Source of the DNA: Pratylenchus scribneri
Lineage: Eukaryota; Nematoda; Chromadorea; Rhabditida; Pratylenchidae
NCBI GenBank assembly: GCA_030063045.1
Contig: JAQSEB010000012.1
Location: 868,001 to 932,000 of the forward strand
DNA length: 64,000 nucleotides
Reading direction: 5' to 3'
The notes under the pieces are model-generated. The model saw only the letters and a list, made by a program, of their open reading frames with translations, had not been told where the DNA came from and did no database searches. The translations under genes and the position numbers were made by a program. Shown here piece after piece: positions 24,701 through 35,904 of the stretch (the first letter of the stretch is position 1; each line of letters begins with the position of its first letter).

Positions 24701-26815
24701 TTTTAATTTTGACCAAACTAACAAATTAAAATTTTGGTGTATAAATGATTGGTCAAAATTTAATAGCCAGAAAATTATGGCACAAATTCAAAATTTTCCG
24801 ATTTTGGCAATTATTTTACCCTTTTTTTAATTATAAAAATTCTTCCAAATCTAGTAGAATATAATGTTACTAAATTTGCTATCCAAAAATTATTAATTAT
24901 TCTGTGCTTAAAAAATTTGGGCATGCAAATTTGAAAGCGCAAAATTTCATTAAATGAAAAAAATTTTCTGTAAATAAAATAATAATCTAGTGATCCTAAT
25001 GCGGAGCTTATTGAAACTGGCCAAGAATATTCAACGCTCAATCCGAAGCACAAAACAAAACAAATTCCACTTGGTATATTAGAAAATTTTTACTTTTTAA
25101 TAAAAATTTCCATTTCTTAGAATTAGTATATCAAATTGTTAGAGGCGAAGAGATTGAAAATGATAATGGTGGAAATAATATGGAGGATAATGGAGGCGGA
25201 GGAGAAGTTGAAGAAAATTTTGTGAATGAAGTTGGAGTAGAAGACGATGAGGAAACTAGCCCACAAAATGTTGTTGAGGTGAAAGCAAAAAAAAAAATGA
25301 ATTAAAAATAGAAATAATTTTTAGACCACCTCATCGCAGGTTGCTCAAATCGAATTGGATCGAAACCCATGTTGTTCGAAGTAAATATTTTAATAAAAAA
25401 TTAAATAATTTTAAATAACTATAAAATTTATATAAAAAATTTTTTGAGGGTTCTAATTGAGATTTTTCCATGTTTTATGTGACAAATTAAGCAATATTTG
25501 TCCATTCTTTTAGTCCATAACTCATCAGCGAAGCAATTACCAATCCTGCTTCCAGCAAAATAAAATACCATTGAAAAGTACAAAAAATCTTATGGAATTT
25601 ATTTTTTTTATTTTGACAAAAAAATATGTCCTTGATCGAATTAAATCTGTAAAAAAAATTGCTTATTTTATACAATTTATTACAAGTTTTCAAGTACCGG
25701 TATTAGAAAACCAATTTCTGAGTCATACCGCCTTTCCTGATTGATTGCGTTCTTTGTTGATATATGGCTAAAAATATACTCATCAAATAAATGTATTATT
25801 TGGGTTTTTGTTTATTTTTTGTAGAAATTTTCAAACCAAAAATTACATATATATCATTTTTCACGTATATAATTTAATATTATATATCTTTAATTTTTTT
25901 CCATCAACAGCTCTCTGCCAAAAATGCCTTCTTCTTCGTCGGCAAAAGTAGAAAAACAACAAAATAATGATGACCCATTTCAAAAATTCAACGAATTAAA
26001 AAGGCAATTATGCGAAATGTTTGGAATGTCGTTTGAGGGGAAGAATACATTTAGCAAAGAGTGAGTTTAAAAAAATAAAAATAATATGAAGGAATAAAAT
26101 TATTAAAAAAAAGAAACAGCCTAAATTCAGCATCTTAACCATTCTTTTGATCATAGCTGAAATCAGTAAACTGTAATCAACAAATTCTGGAAGGCAATAT
26201 TCCATCGAAAATCGAAGTCCTTAACAATTTTAATTTTTTGAAACGAAAATTTTTACAATTTACAAAATATTCGACTTTTCTTTCGAAAATCGGGTTTATT
26301 GTACTCGAATGCAAGAAATTTCCTTTTTAAAGTAGATTTCATAAAAACGACCACATTGTTTAATGTAATTCAGTTTTCCAATGGTAAATCGCTTTCCCCA
26401 ATTGGTTATTTCCTCATTAACCTATATAAGATACGAATGGCACAAATATGTACTGAATCGAGGAAATAAAAATGTCCATATCCCAAAAATATTTTTAATA
26501 TATTCATCATTTTATTAAAGAAAAATCGAACAAATTTTGACCAAATTTCTGGATAATAATGAAGAAAGTGAAAATGAAGAAAAGAAAAATGAAGAAAAGA
26601 AAAACGATAAACAACAAAATGATGAAAGCCGTCAAATTCAAGCAAATGAAGAAAATGTAATGAACGGAAATTCAAATGAAATCGACGAAGCATTAAAGAA
26701 TTGCTTTGGTCAATTTGATGATGATGATGATGACGAGGAAGATAAGGCAGATGGAAAGGACAACCATGTTGGTGATTTAACAAAATTGGAGGAAAACCGA
26801 ATTTTGCAAATTTGA
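21789..26815 (+). CDS. Acidic nuclear-type protein with PP1-docking-like KVHW motif
   Basis: Exons in consistent phase: 21789-21900, 22795-23033, 24402-24565, 24991-25073, 25121-25278, 25325-25380, 25911-26060, 26521-26815. The upstream start is not found. The first exon reads KRKVHWPEDLLNLVQYRLF. KVHW fits the RVxF docking site for protein phosphatase 1, and the following PE resembles the site in PNUTS (PPP1R10), a nuclear PP1 scaffold. The rest is low-complexity and acidic (DVIYLSDSDTDDEL, later a run of D and E), with basic patches such as RIDKQREREKRN. No enzyme domain is visible. The stop at 26813 is followed by AATAAA near 26946 and a new gene 370 bp on, so the two may be co-transcribed. 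Alternatively both are parts of one PNUTS/Su(s)-type gene and the stop belongs to an intron. Confidence 0.6.
22270..22665. mobile_element. Family R2-type foldback element
   Basis: The arms agtccggtttttgatatcct... and gtagggtctaaaactggttt pair, with inner gatctcatcgagtatatcga and inverse tcgatgcgtctcgatgagat around a ttaaaccgtt centre. It occupies intron 1 of the acidic protein gene. Confidence 0.7.
23511..24145. repeat. 30-bp minisatellite (family M30), locus 3
   Basis: About 21 units of the same 30-mer as at 3.8 kb, plus a variant with gcaaatgtaattacaattgt. It lies in the intron between exons 22795-23033 and 24402-24565 and begins beside cattccggaaagtgcaattg. Confidence 0.95.
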
Positions 26816-27186
26816 TTTGTGAATAGCCAGTTTTTTTAGCAATCTTTTAAGCTATTGGTCAAATTTTTTCAATTGAGTTGAAATATTTTTGTAAAACTTT
26901 TTAATCGATTAAAATTTAAATGACCAGAAAATAGCAAAAAAAAAAATAAAACAAAAATTGCACTCAATTTTGGCTAATTTTACCATTTTTGGTCACATTT
27001 TTTGCAATTTTCAAGCAAACTGTTTAATTCAACCTCGATAAATGATCTAAAAATGCCAAATTTGCTAAACATTAAGCAAAAATTTTCATGTAATGATTTA
27101 GTGCGCAAATTTCATTCCACACACTTAATTTTAATATTTTCACAACAAATTGACAGAATTCAAATTACCGAATTGGTAATTTGCGA

Positions 27187-30100
27187 ATGGAGCCACAGAA
27201 GATAACATTGCCAAAAATAAAAATTGATCCAGATGAAGAGAATGAAGAGAATTCCCTGACAGGGATACAACCAAAAATAAATGGTTAATATTTTATAAAA
27301 TTCCTAAACTCCTTAAATTTTTTTAGTAAATTCAAATCAACAACGGAATATTGTGGAGGATTCAATTGCAGGCCAATTTGATAAAAATGTATGAAATTTG
27401 TTGTTAAATAAATTTAAAAATCGAGAAAAATATTTAGGTTGAAGAAATCGGACAAGAAAATCAACGGGAAATACAGAAAAAGAAGAAAACCTCTGAAGAA
27501 AAATTGGAGAAGAGGAAAAGAAAGAGGCAGGAAAAGCGCCCTCAACAAGTTCAACAGGAACAGCAGCAGAGCCGTCAAACAAGGTAAATATTTCAGAATT
27601 AAAAAATCAGAATTGCTTCTGGATTGAAACATAAAAAATCAGAAATGCATTTTCGGGGAAGAAACACAAAAAATCAGAAATGTATTTTTGAAGAAACAGA
27701 AAAAATTAGAATGTATTGGGGAAGAAACACAAAAAATCAGAAATGTATTTTTGGGGAAGAAACAAAAAAAATCAGAAATGTTTTTTTGGGGCCGAAACAA
27801 AAAAAACCAGAAATGTTTTTTTGGGGCCGAAACACAAAAAACCAGAAATGTATCTTCGGGGAAGAAACACAAAAAAAATTAGAAAAAATATTTTCCGGAA
27901 TGAAATATTTACAACAAAATCATAATTGTTTCCGGAATGAAATATTTACAACAAAATCATAATTGTTTCCGGAATGAAATATTTACAACAAAATCATAAT
28001 TGTTTCCGGAATGAAATATTTACAACAAAATCATAATTGTTTCCAGAATGTGTTTTAAAATTTTATCTCTAGAATATTTTAAATTCATATTTATATTTTT
28101 TTAAGTAAAGCATAAATTTGATTTTTCGTTTTGGAAAATCATACGATTCACATTTTAGCCGTGTCATTTATTCATCATCATCGCCGCCACCTGCCACTTT
28201 TTCACGGCATGCTCATCTTCAGAAATTCCAGGCACCACCGACACCAGATTTAACAAATGCTGACTCCAGTCAGAAGATCAATTATGGCACAAACGGTATT
28301 TATTTTGTTTTTATCCTTGTTTTCGTAATTTTTGTTCTCTTTCCTGTCCTGTTTTGAGTTTATGTTATAGTTCTAAATCTAAATATAATTTTATGAACAT
28401 ATATTTTCGCAACCTTTTTTATTATTTTTGTGCACCCCTTTTTTCTATACAATTTTGGCACCAAAAATTTAGCATTGGGTATTAAATTCCATTTTTTGTT
28501 GTAGCACAACCACGGTGCAAATTTTATTCGGCGGCAAATAAAATTTGTCGTGACGGCGAAAAATGCCTTTTTTACCATGACCGCTCTCATCCCACACGGA
28601 GTACGGAAATTCAACGAATCGGTCGAAAAAATGATGGAAGTGAGGATATAAAAATTAGAGAAATTTATTCGTTTTGGAGTCTATTAATTTGCCTAAAAAA
28701 TGTTTTTCGACATAAAAGAATTTCGGCGGATTAATTATTTTTTCGGCAAATTAATATTAACTATTTTTCGTTTTAAAATTATTTAATTATTATTAATAAA
28801 ATTTAATTTTTTTCTAGCTGGAGGCACTAATTTTAATTGTGTCTTCCATTTTGGACGAGGCTTTTGTGAAAAAGGCAGTAAATGCAATTTCTTACATGGA
28901 GATATGCCCACACTTGGATCCAACAAATATTTGAAAAATAATCGAAGGTGGACTCTATTTTTAAAATTTTAAAGTTTTTAAATTTTGACTCTCATCTCAA
29001 ACATGCAAAAGAAATTAAATTATATTTATTAAAATTAACCAATTTATTCTCAATGAAATACAAAAATTAAAACTTTCCGGAATGAAAGATAATAATCAGA
29101 ATTGTTTTCAGAATGAAACACAAAAAAATCAGAAATGTGTTTTTCAAAATGAAACAAAAAAATCAGAAATTTGTTTTTTCAGAATGAAACACAAAAAATC
29201 AGAAATGTGTTTTTCAGAATGAAACACAAAAAATCAGAAGTGTTTTCCGGAATGAAAGACAAAAAATTAGAAATGTGTTTTTCAGAATGAAACACAAAAA
29301 ATCAGAAATGTGTTTTTCAGAATGAAACACAAAAAATCAGAAATGTGTTTTTCAGAATGAAACACCAAAAAAATCAGAAATGTGTTTTTCAGAATGAAAC
29401 AAAAAAAAAATCAGTAATGTGTTTTTCATAATGAAACACAAAAAATCAGAAATGTGTTTTTCAGAATGAAACACAAAAAATCTGAAATGTGTTTTCAGAA
29501 TGAAATACAAAAAATCAGAAATGTGTTTTTCAGATGAAACACAAAAATATCAGAAATGTGTTTTTTCAGAATGAAACACAATAAATCAGAATTGTGTTTT
29601 CCGGAATGAAACACAAAAGATTAATTCCTGAAAGATAATATTCTCCTCTCATTAACTTTAACATTTTTAGGGAAATCTTCAATGAATTGTTGTCAACATC
29701 GACATCGACTATTCGGCCAATATCTCCAATTCGTCCTAATCAGCCTTCTCCACCAACATCAGGCGGCTTGAAGCCTCCTCCACCACCGCCGACAGAAACT
29801 ACTTCTTCCCTTCAATTGTTTGAGGAACAAATTAGGAAATTTTTGACATCATTCAATCCTGATCCTGAGCTTCCACCACCTCCGCCAATTACTTTACAAC
29901 AGGAAGAAGAAGAAGAAAAGAGGCAATTTTATAAAATTAATGAATTGAAAATAAAATAATTGAAAATTCAAATTCAACTTTCAGTCCTACGCCGCCACCT
30001 CCACCGCCGCCGTTGCCGCATCCACGAATTGCTTTGAGTCAACAATTGCTGGAGGCAGAAATCAGGCAATTGAATAAAAATTATTATTAATAAATTATTT

Positions 30101-33028
30101 TTATCTAATTTTAGCCCTTTTCCACAAAAAAGGGAGCATCGCCGTAACCGATCCAGCAGCCGTTCACGTCCATCAAGAAGGTCTCATCAACGTCGATCAT
30201 CATTACATCGTCATCGTGCCCGTTCGCATTCCGAGTCAATTTCACCAACTCGCACACGTCGATCTCGATCCCGTTCTCGCATATCGATTCGTCGTCAACC
30301 GGAGAGGTATGTTTTATAGTTGAATTTTTAGCAACATTTTAATTTTGAATATTTATAATTGGGACGAGAGCAAATTACTATTTTTTACCACCAAAAGTAT
30401 TTTTTTGTAGACAAGTTTTTTTTACTTCTAAAATTTTTTGTTAAATTTTCACACAAAATATTAATTTCTATTTTTATGCCAATAAAAAAATTTGACTTTA
30501 TGAAGAATTAAAATTTAAATTTATTAGAGTTAGATTTAGACTATATTTGAGCATCTTGGAAAATAAATTTAAATTATTAGAATAATTTTTTTGACAAAAA
30601 ATTCCCACAAAATAGTAAATTTTATTAAAACTTATTTGTGAGAATACAAATTCATAATTTTTATACTTTAGTGTAAGAAGGAGCCGAAGCCGCAGCCGAA
30701 CTCGAATTATTATTGAATATTCGGATGATGATAATGAGGAGCGAAACAATAAGTCTCGAAATTCTGATGAACATCGCCCTATGCCATATTCAAATCCACA
30801 CGCGCATCACAGAATGGAATTGCCAGTTGGCCATCAATCATTCACAAAGCCAGAATTGCGTTCATGTAAGTTAAAAAAAAAGCCATTTATTAATTGAAAC
30901 TTAATTAAATTTTTCATATGTATTTTCGGTACTTTTCTGTTTTTCGCACCAAAAATGATAGGGGTTATTTATTATTTTGGGCAAAGAACACGAATCTGAA
31001 CTTATTTTTTGCGTATCTATGCTCAAAATTACCCCCAGCAGGATTTGATTTTCATCATTTTGGTGGGAGTGTAGAACAGAAATGTACCGTATTTTATACC
31101 TAATTTTTATTTAAAAATTCATTGGGGTAATTATACTATTAAGAATTAAGTACTATTCTGGAAACCTATTCATTTTTATTTACTTTTCAGTTGTCAAGGA
31201 TTGTCCACATTTTGTGCAAAAAGGCTGGTGTTGGTATGGCCGTGATTGCTGTTTCAGTCATGGCGATGCTCTACCCACTCAAGGATATCGAGATGCTGAA
31301 CGAAGGAATAGAGATTATCGGTAATTTTTATTTTTATAAATCGTATTGAAAATAAAATAATTAGGAAAATTTATTGCATCTTTTTCACATCCAATATATT
31401 TTATTTTAAACAATAAAATTAAATGGTAGATTAATTTACAATTAAAAAAAATATATTTGTATTTTTCAATTCAATAAAAGATATTTTATTTTTTATTATA
31501 AATATAGCTCGCTATAAAGAACTTTTAAAGCTAAATGAATGCAACAGAATAGGTTTAAATTTGCTAAATTGGCCAAATTTTATGGCCTAAAAATACATAT
31601 TTTCAGAATAATAATTTTTTTATAATTATTATTGTTGTCATTATATAAGATAGAATAGTTTTCATTTTTTCCATTAAATTTCCAGCAGCCCATCTCGTCA
31701 TTCTCCGTTAAAAATTTCGCCAACAAATGATGCATCACGACGAATTGTCCACCAATCATTCACAAAGCCGGAATTGCGTCAATGTCAGTTTTGAAAACAA
31801 ATTTTAATTGGAAACCTTTATGAAGTTTAAATAGACCAAAATATTCAAATTTACAAATAATTTTTTTTTGTTAAAAAATTTGATCTCCATTTTGTCAAAG
31901 ATTTTTAACCATCTTGGCAAAGCTTTTTCAATATTTTCCATGAATAGGTCATACGTCATACATACATTTATAATATAAATGTTACTTATCCTTATCCTTT
32001 ATCTACCTCCACCAGTTTTTAACTTCCAAAATCACCCTATATCACCCCAAAGTTGATCATAGAATTTTAACCGCAAAAATAATATTTTACTATCATTTTA
32101 CAATAAAATATGAATTTAAATATCTAAAAGTATATCTTTTTTTAATCTGAAAAATAACCAAATATTAGAATGAAAAATATTATATTCGTATATTTACCAT
32201 ACGAATTTTTCTTTGGAAATCTTTTTTTTGTCACATACTTATAAATTGTAAAAAGCCCATTCATTTTTCCCCTTTCAGTTGTCAAAGATTGCCCACAATT
32301 TCTAAAAGGTTCATGTGGGTATGGCCTTGCTTGCCGTTACAGTCATGGCGATGATGCTCAACACACGCGAGGCTACCAACTTGCTGAACGAAAATTGAAG
32401 CGATATCGTCAGCAGATGAACAGGTGGAATTTTTAATTGCTTAAATTTAATTAATATAAATTGACATTAAATAATTGCAATTTTTTCCTTTAAAAAATAT
32501 AAATTTTCAAATGAATGGAAATTTTGGCACCCGAATTTTGTGTATATAAAGTACATTTTTCAAATAAAAATAGCATTATATATGTATATTTTGCTTCTTT
32601 CTCTGCTTATTGGGGGATGAATTAATCGGAGAAAAATTAATTCAGAATTAAAAATATTTGACATAAAAATAATAAAATATATAGTAATTTTTGTCTTTTG
32701 ACCTTAACTTTTTGGCCAATTAAAATTTCTATCAATCATTTTTACATCAAAATTCACTACAATAGAAAGATTTATCAAATAGCTTAAATATTTAATGTTA
32801 ATTTAACGAAAATGGCCTAGTTGTTACATAAATTTGGGGAGCCAATTTTTCTTGGTTTCTAACAATTCTTCGACATATGATAATTTTAATTAAAAAAATG
32901 GATATTTAATAAATAATTCTTCATTGACAAGGAATGACGATGAAAATGTTTCGGGCGGCAATCTCAGTGATCCAGAAGGGCCAACATCATCAAGACGTGC
33001 AAGGAGCCGAAGTCGATCAAGACATTAA
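27187..33028 (+). CDS. Four-finger CCCH zinc-finger protein with SR/RS regions
   Basis: Probable RNA-binding nuclear protein of 631 aa. Fourteen exons, all phases agree: 27187-27283, 27327-27388, 27438-27583, 28159-28295, 28505-28639, 28818-28947, 29671-29922, 29985-30065, 30115-30306, 30672-30865, 31191-31320, 31686-31783, 32279-32423, 32932-33028. The order is a basic coiled stretch, finger 1 (CKFYSAANKICRDGEKC..H), finger 2 (CVFHFGRGFCEKGSKC..H), two proline-rich exons, an RS domain (RRSRSRSRISIRR), finger 3 (CPHFVQKGWCWYGRDC..H), finger 4 (CPQFLKGSCGYGLAC..H) and an RS tail. Fingers 1-3 are C-x8-C-x5-C-x3-H; finger 4 is C-x7-C. Fingers 3 and 4 are each preceded by HQSFTKPELR, so that two-exon unit was duplicated. 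Introns after 29922 and 30065 use GC donors. The start is MEPQKITLPK; the frame is open a little further upstream. Confidence 0.85.
27624..28055. repeat. Minisatellite, family M35, locus 1
   Basis: Irregular units of about 35-40 bp such as gaaacacaaaaaatcagaaa followed by tgtatttttggggaa, then four cleaner 40-bp units with tttccggaatgaaatattta. It lies in intron 3 of the CCCH gene. Confidence 0.88.
29092..29612. repeat. Minisatellite, family M35, locus 2
   Basis: About 14 units of 34-37 bp: aatgaaacacaaaaaatcag plus aaatgtgtttttcag. It lies in the intron before the proline-rich exon of the CCCH gene and is bounded by ttccggaatgaaa at both ends. Confidence 0.9.
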
Positions 33029-33485
33029 TGATTAATGAAGAGAAAAAGAACGAAAATGAATGAAGAAGAACAATATTTTTAATATGGGAAGTACTAGTAT
33101 GATTAATTAATTAAAAAAACATTTATTTCCCAGGAATACATTAATTCACATATTTTCGCAATTACAATTCACAAAATTTTTCGTAAATTTTTCTTTTGTA
33201 TAATTGCCATTTTTATTCAATTTTCTAACCGCCAATTTGATGATTTACTTAAAAAAACATATCTATATTTCCCAGGACATAAATTAATCCCATTTTTTCA
33301 CAATTGTAATAGTAAATTTACAAAAAAAAAAGTTGTAGAATTGTCATTTTTATTCACTTCTCCAATCATTTTTAAACATTCCTTCGATCATATTATTATT
33401 TTTTACAGGATAAAACATCGAACAAAAATTATTGAATTTTTATTTTTGAATGGATTGATTGCCAGAAAATACCTAAAGTTAAAAG

Positions 33486-33987
33486 TAGGGTTGGGCGGTA
33501 TCGGTATTTGGGGTCAAAGTCGGTAACGGTATTGGCCGGTATCAGCCTACTCGGTATCCGGTATCGGTATTGGGTTTAGGGTCGGTAAACGGTATCGGTA
33601 TTTGGCACTAGTCGGTATCGGTATTAGTCGGTATTTCGGTATTTGATGAAAAAATGGCAAAAAATTTTTTAAAAATCAATTTTTTCTTTCAAAAATCAAA
33701 AAGTACTTTAAAAATCCAAGAGATAAAACGAATTGATAAAAAAAATAAAATTAGGCTGAAATGTCATTTTGAAGAAAAATCAAAATTTGGCCTGAAAAAA
33801 ATTTAAAAATTTGGCCAAAAATACCATTTTAGGGGGTGCTTGTCAATACCGACTAATACCGATTCGAAAAAACGGTAACGGTATTACCGAGGTCGGTAGC
33901 GGTTTTGGCCAAATCGGTATCGATATTGGCCAACCCCCGGCATTTCGGTATCAATACCGACCGGTATCCCGATACCGCCCAACCCTA
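33486..33987. mobile_element. hAT-like MITE with TAGGGTTGGGCGG termini
   Basis: The termini TAGGGTTGGGCGGTATCGG and its inverse are flanked by perfect 8-bp repeats GTTAAAAG (33478-33485 and 33988-33995). The arms are built from ggtatcggtatt repeats and their inverse; the centre is AT-rich and non-coding. It lies downstream of the CCCH gene. The rest of 33029-34700 shows no gene. Confidence 0.88.
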
Positions 33988-34700
33988 GTTAAAAGGCTAA
34001 ATGTATCAAATAGTCATCACAATAGGCATAGGCTACCCTTTGATATATATAATATATTGATATATAATTCGAATAAATCAATAAAAATTTATACCAAATT
34101 ATGGTCAGAAATATCTAGAAAAATCGAGGAACTTTCCATAATCATTTAAAATTTTTCTATAAGAATTTTGGTTTCCAATTAAATATGTAAAGACAGTGGA
34201 TAAACAACTACTTTTTTAAAATTGTGTCCAATTGTTTGCCATGCTTTTATATGTGAATGGGAAATTGGCTTGGGGAAAATGTTTTAAAATATTTTATTTT
34301 ACTCTATGATTAATCAAAATAAATTATTAATTGGAATATGGAAACGAAAATTAATTTAATTAAAAAGAGAAAAAAAATTCATTAAAGGTTTCATATTTAT
34401 AGTGTGATTATTAAAAATATTATAATTTGTGTCAACCTTACTTTATTTTGCCGAAGGTAAACTTCGCAATTGTTAAATTTGTTATAAAAATAAATGGAAT
34501 CACTTTTTACCATTCTCGATTTGATAACTTTCGACAGAAATGGAATTGGGAATAGCAGAATTTGTAATCATAATTTCACCATAAATTGGAGAAGAATCAA
34601 TCATCTGCTGATTTGTAGTCGGATTTTTGAATCGATTTGATAGACATATAAAATCATAATTACTAAAAATATTTTTACATCCAAGAATCTAATTTTTTAA

Positions 34701-34865
34701 AGGGGAAGCGAAGAACGCTATCCCCCACACTCAAAAATTTAACTGTGGGCCTATCCCCGATCGGGATTGCCCTGCGGGTCAACCCCACTCGAAAGTGCAA
34801 TGAGGGAGTCTCGCCACAGATGTGCTGCCTTCTTGATCGCAGCAACATCCCAGCCAAGTAAGTTT
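34701..34865 (-). ncRNA. U1: U1 spliceosomal snRNA (variant 5' end)
   Basis: Read on the minus strand, a 165-nt segment has every U1 landmark in order. The 5' end is AAACTTACTTG. Stem-loop I has loop GATCAAGAAG (U1-70K site) closed by TGCTGC/GCAGCA. Stem-loop II has ATTGCACTT (U1A site). Stem III is GC-rich. An Sm-type site AAATTTTTGAG is followed by the 3' stem-loop GGGGGATAGCGTTC / TCGCTTCCCC. Length matches the usual 164 nt. The splice-recognition stretch differs from the standard A-U-A-C-U-U-A-C-C-U-G: base 9, which pairs with the last exon base, is T instead of C, and base 2 is A. Open frames crossing it are meaningless. I could not identify a proximal sequence element in the 70 bp upstream. 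Confidence 0.9.
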
Positions 34866-35159
34866 ATGAGGCGACGAATTTTCGCCTTTTCCCCTCTCTT
34901 CCATTGGAATTTGGAATGGGATTTAATTTCTTTGGGGCAGCAATATTCGGGTGAGTGAATCGAATGTAGAAAATAGCACTCTGCCTCTTCGCAATGGATG
35001 AACGTGTAGCGGAGGAGAGAAATGAGAGAATAAGAATAGGTTGCGAAGGAATAAAAGTGTTTAAATGAAGGGAAGAGAACAAAGGAGATGGGGGGATAGA
35101 GGGCAGAGAATGAGAGCCGATTCTCCATTCCTCTTTCCCATATTACCTGCTTCCCATAA

Positions 35160-35480
35160 CCCTGGAATCACAATGGAGCGGGAAAACGCGGCGATTTTTG
35201 TTACCTTCTATCGCCATTCTCTCCAATGTTATGTACTGACTTATGTATCTATCACTAACCCGCTCAGCGGGTTCCATAAAAACGCAGTGTTTTATAGAGA
35301 AAAAGAGCAGTTCTACTCCCCCTTCTACTTCCCCGTTAGAACTGCTCTTTTTCTCTACAAAACACTGCGTTTTTATGGAACCCGCTGCGATAGATACATA
35401 ATCAGTACATAACTTTGGAGAGTATGGCAATAGAAGGTAACAAAAATCGCCGCGTTTTCCCGCACATTGTGATTCCAGGG
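35160..35480. mobile_element. Harbinger-like MITE with TAA target duplication
   Basis: The termini CCCTGGAATCACAATG and its inverse are flanked by TAA on both sides (35157-35159, 35481-35483). A 3-bp TAA duplication is typical of PIF/Harbinger insertions. Pairing continues inward through cgggaaaacgcggcgatttt and agaactgctctttttctcta to a loop near 35320. It lies between U1 and the TMED gene, in a GC-richer 1-kb stretch with no other feature. Confidence 0.85.
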
Positions 35481-35904
35481 TAAACAATTGAATGGGAAAA
35501 GAGAATAAATAAGCAATTTTCCTTTTCATTTACCCCTGGTCCTTTTGGTATACGGACGAAGAAATTTTTCGCCTTTTACTAAAGATTTTCTTGCAGAGGT
35601 GGACGCTTATTGGTTTACTCTAATTTTTGGACTGCATTCCATCGAGAATGCTAAAAATTGAGGGCGAAGAATTTCCATCATTTTGGAAATTATTTATAAA
35701 TCAATTTAAATAAAATTAATATAGCCAAAAGTTTTCTCTCTAATTGATATAAAACAAAATTGACTTTAAATTTTCTGTAGGATACAGCGGATTTAAATTC
35801 GTCAAAATTTTATATTAATTATCCGATCAAAAATTGAGCATAAAATTTCATCAAATATCTAAATGTTAATTTCAATTCCATTTTTCTTCTGTTCCTCCGT
35901 CAAT

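Noticed and set aside
34675..35128. 60-aa and 125-aa minus-strand frames
   Set aside because: They overlap the U1 snRNA gene and its flank; the RNA structure explains the conservation-like texture.
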